Assembly: GCA_024680795.1 (NCBI GenBank)
Contig: JAILBR010000023.1
Coordinates: forward strand, 1-37,562
DNA length: 37,562 bases
Source: Bacilli bacterium
Lineage (GTDB): Bacteria; Bacillota_I; Bacilli_A; RFN20; CAG-826
Direction of reading: 5' to 3'
A program made the translations under genes and the position numbers. Under the pieces are notes generated by a model. That model was not told the DNA's origin. It saw nothing but the letters and a program-made list of their open reading frames with translations, and made no database searches. Shown piece by piece: positions 32,532 through 37,562 of the stretch. The number at the start of each line of letters is the position of its first letter. Within the stretch, counting starts at the first letter, position 1.

Positions 32532-33139
32532 TGGATAGCAAAAATATCTATGATTACATCATCAAAATCCAATCCATCGCTAAAATTGGATTAGTCTATT
32601 CTAAAGATCCTTATGCGATAACTAACTATGAGGAAATCAATGAACTTTCTAGAAAATTTCTAGAGGAGTTTATGGAAGTCAATTTAGAAAGACCAAACTA
32701 TTTTGAAAAACATATCTACCCAACCCCAAATATCTCGGTCAGGGTAGTGATATTAAATGAAGATAAAACCAAAATCTTGATGGTTAGAGAAGCTAAAACT
32801 CAAACCTATTCTATCCCTGGTGGGTGGTGTGATTTATATGATTCACCAAGCACTGCGGCGAGAAATGAATGTCTTCAAGAAGCGGGAGCAACCATCAAAG
32901 ATTTAAGACTTATCGGTATAACCGATAGAACTCCACTTAGAAGTGAAGTATCTATTCCTAACTACGTTATCTCTTTTTACGCAAAGATCGATAAGCTATC
33001 TAGCGAACATGAATATGAAACCGATGATGTCAATTGGTTTGATATTAATGATTTGCCACCTCTATCTCGAAAGAGTGAAAAAGGAGAACTATTACGCTTT
33101 ATCAAAGCGGCTATTAATGGAGAAACAATATTTGATTGA
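32531..33139 (+). CDS. Nudix hydrolase with an altered Nudix box
   Basis: The 202-residue protein has an N-terminal helical extension (residues 1-70) typical of the Nudix_hydro_N group (YjhB-like, ADP-ribose or related substrates) and a Nudix fold beginning ISVRVVILNEDKTKILMV. The box is PGGWCDLYDSPSTAARNECLQEAG. Compared with GX5EX7REUXEEXGU, the first Glu is Asp and REUXEE reads NECLQE, so the first of the two metal-binding Glu is Gln. Activity may be reduced or altered. Its start overlaps the cdaA stop, so expression is coupled to c-di-AMP synthesis. It ends TGA overlapping the next ATG. Confidence 0.78.
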   Translation: MDSKNIYDYIIKIQSIAKIGLVYSKDPYAITNYEEINELSRKFLEEFMEVNLERPNYFEKHIYPTPNISVRVVILNEDKTKILMVREAKTQTYSIPGGWCDLYDSPSTAARNECLQEAGATIKDLRLIGITDRTPLRSEVSIPNYVISFYAKIDKLSSEHEYETDDVNWFDINDLPPLSRKSEKGELLRFIKAAINGETIFD

Positions 33140-33774
33140 TGATTTACTTAACTAACGCACAAGCTACTTATATTATCGTCTCTGTTATCGCTATATTAAT
33201 AGCGATAATTTTAATCATATTTTTCGTCTATAAATTTTTCTACGCTAAGAAGCATTATAAGGATGCGGTCTATCTCAAATTAGCGAACCTTGCTAAGATC
33301 AATGATTTCTTACTATTAAATAATTATGCGATTGATTTTGATGACACCCATGTCGGAATTATCGACCATATTTTAATCAGCAAAAAATATATCTTTGTCA
33401 TCAATGATTTTGCTCTTTCTGGTGTAGTTTCTGGCGACCTTAAAGATCGTTCTTTAAGAGTGATAACTAGCCAAAATAGTGCCAGATATATCTCCAATCC
33501 TTTAAACTACAATATCAATCTCATTAAGAGATTAAATCTCTATAATCATTTAGATCAAACTTTTGTTAAAGGTATCGTTACAGTCAATAATGATTGCCAT
33601 GTTAATATCTCTAGCAGAAACGATCAATTTACGATGTTAAGAAGAAAAGATTTAAGGCGCTTCATCCTTAAATGCGATAAAGATAATGTCAAACCTTTAA
33701 AGGAAAACGAGATTGTTAATTTTATCAATAAACTCGATAAACAAAATCGTAATAGGAGAATCAATGACCAATAA
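33139..33774 (+). CDS. Membrane-anchored NERD-like domain protein
   Basis: The 211-residue protein has one N-terminal membrane helix (~10-32) and a cytoplasmic region with the pattern LLNNYAIDFDDTHVGIIDHILISKKYIFVINDF, which looks like the core of NERD (nuclease-related) domains; the usual Lys of the ExK triad is not obvious. A role in nucleic-acid processing is possible but weakly supported. The ATG at 33139 overlaps the Nudix stop (ATGA). It shares 11 bases with the next gene. It is the third gene of the cdaA operon. Confidence 0.6.
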   Translation: MIYLTNAQATYIIVSVIAILIAIILIIFFVYKFFYAKKHYKDAVYLKLANLAKINDFLLLNNYAIDFDDTHVGIIDHILISKKYIFVINDFALSGVVSGDLKDRSLRVITSQNSARYISNPLNYNINLIKRLNLYNHLDQTFVKGIVTVNNDCHVNISSRNDQFTMLRRKDLRRFILKCDKDNVKPLKENEIVNFINKLDKQNRNRRINDQ

Positions 33775-34783
33775 AGAGTTAAGAAAAAGTAGTTGGGATG
33801 TCGTAAAAAAGAACGGTTATTTCTCAATAATTGTCTTTTTCTTTATGGCTATCATCATTGCCAGCTTAGTTTTTGTTAATCTTTTATTCGATGACTTATT
33901 TCTGATCGTTGTCCCACTTGTCGTTTTACCAATTTGTTTTGCTTTCCAAAGAGCGATTATTATTTTAAGAGAAAATGACACATTATCTTTCTCTTTGATT
34001 TTTAGTGGTTTTAGCCAGTATTTCTCAGAGAGATTTTCAAGCACATATTCATTCTTTAATAGCCTTTGGAAATTAATTCTTATCTATCTCGGAGTAGGGT
34101 TTATCACCTTCATCACCGTTAACCTATCTTTTTATAATACGAACTTTTTAGGAATGAAAGATATTATTGATGAAATATCTTCTACTCAACTAACGATCGA
34201 AGCCTTAGATTCTCTATATGAGCAACACCTAGATTTCTTTGTTAGTTATCGTATGGCGTTATCTCTTCCTTGCTTATTTGCTTTATCTATTAGTGCCTTA
34301 TTTTTCTTTTCTAAGAATTCGATCTCTTTCTTTTTAAGAGCGACGCCAATCAAATTAAGTGGTAGGGATATCTCTTATCTTCATTTACAGATGATTAAAT
34401 ATCATAAAGGTTTATTTTATAAACGATATTTCGCTTTAAACTGGCCTTTATTCATCTTATTTATCGGTGGCTTTGCTCTCGGGGGATATGTTGGTAGTTT
34501 ATATTATTATAATTCCAATTCTATTTTCACTTTTGGCTTAGCTTTTGCTTTAGTCATCTCTTTTGCAATATTTGGTTTTAAATACTTCGCTAATAAGGAA
34601 GCTATCTATCTCTCCTTAGTGGAGCAATATAAGTTTACCGAAGAATTATTAAATAAAAAAAGACAACAAGAGTTAGAAAGAATTAAACGTCAACAAGAAC
34701 AATATCAAAAGATGCTTGACGAATTAAATCGTCAAAGAAGAGAAAAATATGGTGACGATTATGAAGACACCAATGACTTATAA
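33764..34783 (+). CDS. Hypothetical multipass membrane protein with coiled-coil tail
   Basis: This 339-residue protein is not firmly recognised. Its N-terminus MTNKELRKSSWDVVKKNGYF resembles the start of small Firmicutes DUF975-like membrane proteins. About six hydrophobic segments lie near 18-40, 42-60, 108-131, 165-185, 226-246 and 250-270. A highly charged coiled coil of Gln, Glu, Arg and Lys fills ~290-330 (KKRQQELERIKRQQEQYQK). AGGAGA at 33754-33759 lies four bases before the ATG, so this start is preferred to any upstream one. It overlaps the previous gene by 11 bases and is the last gene of the cdaA operon. Confidence 0.7.
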   Translation: MTNKELRKSSWDVVKKNGYFSIIVFFFMAIIIASLVFVNLLFDDLFLIVVPLVVLPICFAFQRAIIILRENDTLSFSLIFSGFSQYFSERFSSTYSFFNSLWKLILIYLGVGFITFITVNLSFYNTNFLGMKDIIDEISSTQLTIEALDSLYEQHLDFFVSYRMALSLPCLFALSISALFFFSKNSISFFLRATPIKLSGRDISYLHLQMIKYHKGLFYKRYFALNWPLFILFIGGFALGGYVGSLYYYNSNSIFTFGLAFALVISFAIFGFKYFANKEAIYLSLVEQYKFTEELLNKKRQQELERIKRQQEQYQKMLDELNRQRREKYGDDYEDTNDL

Positions 34784-34810
34784 AATAAAAAAACCTAGAA
34801 CGAATCTAGG
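34784..34810 (-). terminator. Minus-strand terminator of tRNA-Gly
   Basis: CCTAGA (34794-34799) and TCTAGG (34805-34810) form the stem; on the minus strand it is followed by a run of seven T. It also abuts the end of the cdaA operon. Confidence 0.8.
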
Positions 34811-34821
34811 ATATTGTCTAC

Positions 34822-34895
34822 TGGAGCAGGCGACGAGAATCGGACTCGCATAGCTACCTTGGCAAGGTAGTGTTCTACCACTGAACTACGCCTGC
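34822..34895 (-). tRNA. tRNA-Gly (anticodon GCC)
   Basis: On the minus strand the 74 bases fold perfectly: acceptor GCAGGCG/CGCCTGC, D arm GTTC...GAAC, anticodon stem CTACC/GGTAG with loop TTGCCAA (GCC), T arm GCGAG/CTCGT with loop TCCGATT, T73 and encoded CCA. It lies head to head with gltX. Confidence 0.97.
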
Positions 34896-34914
34896 ATTTC
34901 CAAAGCGCTTAAAT

Positions 34915-34942
34915 ATTATAGCAAAAAATATTTGATATGCAA
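34915..34942 (-). promoter_or_regulatory. Promoter of tRNA-Gly
   Basis: On the minus strand TTGCAT (34942-34937) and TATAAT (34920-34915) are 16 bases apart. On the plus strand TTGATA (34932-34937) and GATAAT (34956-34961), 18 bases apart, may serve gltX, so two promoters overlap back to back. Confidence 0.6.
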
Positions 34943-34993
34943 TATAATTTCTAAAGATAATTTTGTAGAAGTAAATATAGGAGATATAAATAT

Positions 34994-36661
34994 ATGGTTA
35001 CAAGTAAAGAAATCGCTGATCTCATATTCCCTGATATCGATTCTGACTTAGTTAAGTTAGAAGCTAGATATCCAAATAGAAATTTACCTGAAGGAGCGGA
35101 AGTGACAAGATTTGCTCCTTCGCCAACTGGTTTTTTACATACCGGTAGTTTATTTACTTCTTTAATCTGCTATCGTGTCGCTAAACAAACAGGTGGTGTT
35201 TTCTATGTGAGATTAGAAGACACTGACACCAAAAGAGAAGTGCAAGGTAGTGGATTAGAACTCCTTAACCAACTCAGATTATTTGGTATCGTTCCTGATG
35301 AAGGATATTTAGGCGACCATGAAAGTGGTAATTATGGACCATATGTTCAATCCAAAAGAGCGGATATCTACAAAGTAGTAATTAAACATTTATTAGAAAA
35401 TGATAAAGCCTATCCATGTTTTTGCTCTCCTGAAGAACTTGAAGATATCAGAAAAGAACAAGAAAAAGTTAAAGATAACCCTGGATACTATGGCAAATAT
35501 GCGAAATGTAGAAATCTTTCTAATGAAGAAAGAAAAGCTAAGATTTTAGCGGGTGATCCATATGTAATTAGATTTAAATCTAATGGTGACCACCTTAACA
35601 AGATTCAAGTTACTGATTTAATCCATGGTGATTTTGAAATTGCCCAAAATGATTTAGATATCGTTATTTATAAGAGTGATGGTTTACCAACTTATCACTT
35701 CGCTCATGCGGTCGATGATCATTTTATGAGAACAACCACCGTCATTAGAGGGGCAGAATGGATCGCTTCTTTACCAATCCACGTCGAACTTTTTGAAGCT
35801 TTAGGATGGCAAAAACCTAGATACGCACATCTACCTGTCATTATGAAAGTAGGGGAAAATGGAAATAAGAGAAAACTATCTAAAAGATTAGATAATGAAG
35901 CAGCGGTCTCATATTTCTTAAAAGATGGCTATCCAACCGAAGCCTTAATCATGTATTTAATGACGATCGCTAATAGTAATTTTGAAGAATGGATTTTTGA
36001 ACATCACTTTGAACATATGGAAGATTTTATCTTCTCCTTTGATAAGATGTCTTTAGATGGAGCCTTATTTGATATGGGTAAGATGAGCTTCTTCTCTAAA
36101 GAAATATTAGGCAAGATGACAAAAAAACAAATCCTCGATATGACTATTAAATATTCTAAAGAATATAATAAGGATTTATATGACCTAGTAAATAGGGATC
36201 AGAAGTATTACATGGAAATCATGAATATCGAAAGAGAAAAAGAAAATCCAAGAAAAGATTATGAAAAACTTGGTAATGTCTATGAACTCATCGCTTTCTT
36301 CTATCCTGATTTATATGACCAAATGGTCAAAGAAAACCCAATTCAATTCAATGAAAAGTTCACTAAAGAAGATATTACTGAAGCCTTACTTATCATCTCT
36401 AAAGAATTATCTTTAGATCAAGATGAACAAAGCTGGTTCGCTAACATGAAAGAAATCGGAGAAAAACTTGGCTTTGCTCCAAATGGTAAGACCTTTAAAC
36501 AAAACCCAGATATGTATAAAGGCACCGTTGGTGATATCGCTGAATTTATCAGATTATCCTTAACCTTAAGAAAGAATTCACCTAACTTATATTACGTGAT
36601 GAAAATCTTAGGAAGAGAAGAATGTGATAGAAGATTTCATCAAGTTATAGCAAATCTATAA
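34994..36661 (+). CDS. gltX: Glutamyl-tRNA synthetase
   Basis: This 555-residue class I synthetase charges tRNA-Glu (and possibly tRNA-Gln). The ATP site FAPSPTGFLHTGS lies at 40-52 (HIGH variant HTGS) and the second signature KLSKR near 294-298. EDTDTKREV and IRGAEWIASLPIHVELF are typical of GluRS. It is longer than the usual ~480, with extra helical sequence in the C-terminal anticodon-binding part (~370-555). TAGGAGATA is a good ribosome site 8 bases before the ATG. A tRNA-Glu(CTC)-like gene follows within 30 bases. Confidence 0.95.
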   Translation: MVTSKEIADLIFPDIDSDLVKLEARYPNRNLPEGAEVTRFAPSPTGFLHTGSLFTSLICYRVAKQTGGVFYVRLEDTDTKREVQGSGLELLNQLRLFGIVPDEGYLGDHESGNYGPYVQSKRADIYKVVIKHLLENDKAYPCFCSPEELEDIRKEQEKVKDNPGYYGKYAKCRNLSNEERKAKILAGDPYVIRFKSNGDHLNKIQVTDLIHGDFEIAQNDLDIVIYKSDGLPTYHFAHAVDDHFMRTTTVIRGAEWIASLPIHVELFEALGWQKPRYAHLPVIMKVGENGNKRKLSKRLDNEAAVSYFLKDGYPTEALIMYLMTIANSNFEEWIFEHHFEHMEDFIFSFDKMSLDGALFDMGKMSFFSKEILGKMTKKQILDMTIKYSKEYNKDLYDLVNRDQKYYMEIMNIEREKENPRKDYEKLGNVYELIAFFYPDLYDQMVKENPIQFNEKFTKEDITEALLIISKELSLDQDEQSWFANMKEIGEKLGFAPNGKTFKQNPDMYKGTVGDIAEFIRLSLTLRKNSPNLYYVMKILGREECDRRFHQVIANL

Positions 36662-36666
36662 TTAGT

Positions 36667-36683
36667 GGTGGTATAATACCACC
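36667..36683. repeat. 17-bp palindrome containing TATAAT
   Basis: GGTGGTAT (36667-36674), A, ATACCACC (36676-36683) is a perfect inverted repeat between gltX and the tRNA-like gene. It contains TATAAT (36672-36677), a possible -10 box, and has no T-run, so it may be an operator or RNA hairpin and not a terminator. Confidence 0.5.
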
Positions 36684-36686
36684 TGC

Positions 36687-36764
36687 TGGCCTAATGGAGA
36701 AGTGGCTTAACTCAGTGCCCTCTCAAGGCACCATTCACGGGTTCGAATCCCGTTAGGATCACCA
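36687..36764 (+). tRNA. tRNA-Glu (anticodon CTC)-like, imperfect acceptor stem
   Basis: The anticodon arm GTGCC/GGCAC with loop CTCTCAA gives CTC (Glu, codon GAG). The T arm ACGGG/CCCGT with loop TTCGAAT is perfect, the D arm AGAAGTGGCTTAAC fits tRNA-Glu, and A73 and CCA are encoded. The acceptor is flawed: TGGCCTA against TAGGATC gives a T-C outer pair, a G-T and an internal G-A mismatch. The 5' boundary is therefore uncertain. It may be a working minor tRNA with an edited or variant acceptor, or a decaying gene. Confidence 0.6.
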
Positions 36765-36775
36765 CACTGAAAATT

Positions 36776-36830
36776 ACTCGCTACCAAATCGATAGAGATT
36801 CAATTCGATATCAAAAAAGCGAGTTTTTTA
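36776..36830 (+). terminator. Terminator after the tRNA-Glu-like gene
   Basis: ACTCGC (36776-36781) and GCGAGT (36819-36824) form the stem, with an inner ATCGA/TCGAT hairpin and six T following. Confidence 0.7.
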
Positions 36831-36900
36831 TTTGCTAGCTATGCTAGAATTTCAATATAAAATACGAATAGTATTATCGAATCAATACGAAACGGGTTGG

Positions 36901-36994
36901 AATCTTGACCATATTAAGTAGTGGGAACACGGAACACCGTGCGGGGGGAACTCGCTACTTTTGCTTAACGAGATTGAAGATGCTACTTAAGTAG
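36901..36994 (+). other. Structured leader upstream of the GIY-YIG gene
   Basis: An elongated hairpin is visible: outer stem AATCTTG (36901-36907)/CGAGATT (36969-36975), stem AAGTAGTG (36916-36923)/CGCTACTT (36953-36960), an asymmetric loop GGAA versus CGGGGGGAACT, and a tip CACGG/CCGTG (36928-36941). A palindrome CTACTTAAGTAG (36983-36994) follows, whose CTACTT could also pair with AAGTAG of the second stem, giving two exclusive folds. It ends ~18 bases before AAGG and 30 before the ATG. It does not match SRP or 6S RNA. 36831-36900 has three TACGAA/ATCGAA repeats and nothing else I can name. Confidence 0.45.
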
Positions 36995-37023
36995 ATTAGA
37001 ATAATATTAATCAAGGTTTGCAT

Positions 37024-37562
37024 ATGAAATACATAATGAATGTTGAAAATGGATTTATTGAATATTTAAATAGCGACTCAACTCTAGATTGCTATCTTTT
37101 AGAACGCGGAAAAATTTCTAGTTCTGTTTGCGCAACCATCGAAGAAAGAGCACACGGTAATAATGTTGTTTACTTTCTATTCGATTCTAGAGAGCCTCGC
37201 GTTACTGAGTCAAAACGAAAACTTTATATAGGTGAAACAACCAATGTCTATAATCGAATGATTGGTCATAATGGAACTAAAGATTGGTGGACTAATGCAA
37301 TTATTTTTACTGGAGATAAGAGAAAAATTAACGAAGTGTGTGTAATGGCACTTGAAAATTTGCTGATTGAAGCATATAAGAGCTGTGGTCTTTATGATTT
37401 AATGAATTCACAAAGCTCATGCAAAGACACTGATGGTGATGACTATGATACAAAAATGAACTATATCTTCGACCTCTTAGATGTTAACGGATATCCAATA
37501 CAAATTGAAAAAGTTGAAAATAAATCCCAAAAAGATATTGATAATATTTCAAAGACAGAGAA
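37024..37562 (+). CDS. GIY-YIG nuclease domain protein (partial, runs off the window)
   Basis: The frame is open from the ATG at 37024 to the end of the window (179 codons). A GIY-YIG pattern is seen: VYFLFDS...KLYIGETTNVYNRMIGHN (residues ~49-85), then KDWWTNAIIFTGD and ALENLLIEAYK, which holds the conserved Glu. GIY-YIG proteins of this layout, often joined to a DUF4357 domain, are seen in restriction and stress-related proteins of bacteria. The C-terminus is missing from the window. AAGG at 37012-37015 is the ribosome site. It is preceded by an unusual structured leader, so its expression may be controlled at the RNA level. Confidence 0.7.
   Translation, partial: MKYIMNVENGFIEYLNSDSTLDCYLLERGKISSSVCATIEERAHGNNVVYFLFDSREPRVTESKRKLYIGETTNVYNRMIGHNGTKDWWTNAIIFTGDKRKINEVCVMALENLLIEAYKSCGLYDLMNSQSSCKDTDGDDYDTKMNYIFDLLDVNGYPIQIEKVENKSQKDIDNISKTE

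Noticed and set aside
36860-36892. Three TACGAA/ATCGAA repeats as an origin or iteron set
   Set aside because: Spacing is irregular and there is no replication gene nearby.
36901-36975. SRP (4.5S) RNA before the GIY-YIG gene
   Set aside because: The long hairpin is suggestive but the conserved GGTCAGGTCCGGAAGGAAGC apical region is missing.
1-37562. Mycoplasma-type code with TGA as Trp
   Set aside because: All visible Trp codons are TGG and the Nudix gene at 32531 ends in TGA.
37024-37562. Homing endonuclease inside an intron
   Set aside because: The GIY-YIG gene has its own leader and ribosome site, and no group I or II intron core or interrupted gene is visible.

Overview
The window is AT-rich bacterial DNA using the standard code: TGG is the only Trp codon seen, and TGA ends at least one gene. 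Strong AGGAG-type ribosome sites, TTGACA/TATAAT promoters, hairpin plus T-run terminators, lipobox lipoproteins, a FakA/FakB pair, a CdaA diadenylate cyclase and an RQC-like protein suggest a low-GC Bacilli/Mollicutes-related organism, probably an uncultured host-associated one. That placement is inference.

Layout. 1-900: the end of rimO, tRNA-Thr(GGT) and a small DUF3795 protein followed by a structured terminator region. 934-6184: a SemiSWEET-like transporter, an MTA/SAH-nucleosidase-like enzyme with an altered catalytic residue, a PlsC-type acyltransferase, an MBG-repeat lipoprotein and a TetR regulator. 6299-11199: fakB-fakA, a CFI-box protein, a PHP phosphatase and a Nudix enzyme. 11200-11672: a gene-free, strongly structured stretch, then a small membrane protein.

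12247-23505 is the most striking region. It holds two tandem copies of one module: promoter, GEMM-I (cyclic-di-GMP-I type) riboswitch with an overlapping terminator, a ~300-residue protein with a TasA/SipW-like N-terminus, and a ~1,500-residue secreted protein. Both aptamers carry A where the ligand-contacting G20 is expected, a change known in other GEMM RNAs to shift specificity toward 3',3'-cGAMP. The likely reading is a second-messenger-controlled extracellular fibre or matrix system that has been duplicated.

23560-24163 is a YefM/YoeB toxin-antitoxin module. Its toxin has lost its last five codons, including the catalytic His, to a TGG-to-TAG change. 24226-31185 holds a GATase-like protein, a GNAT, two lipoproteins (calcineurin-like phosphoesterase and transglutaminase), an eight-helix membrane protein and deoD. 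31278-34783 holds an RQC-like protein and a compact cdaA operon (Nudix, NERD-like and membrane proteins). The end carries tRNA-Gly (minus), gltX, a tRNA-Glu(CTC)-like gene, and a structured leader before a GIY-YIG gene that runs off the window.
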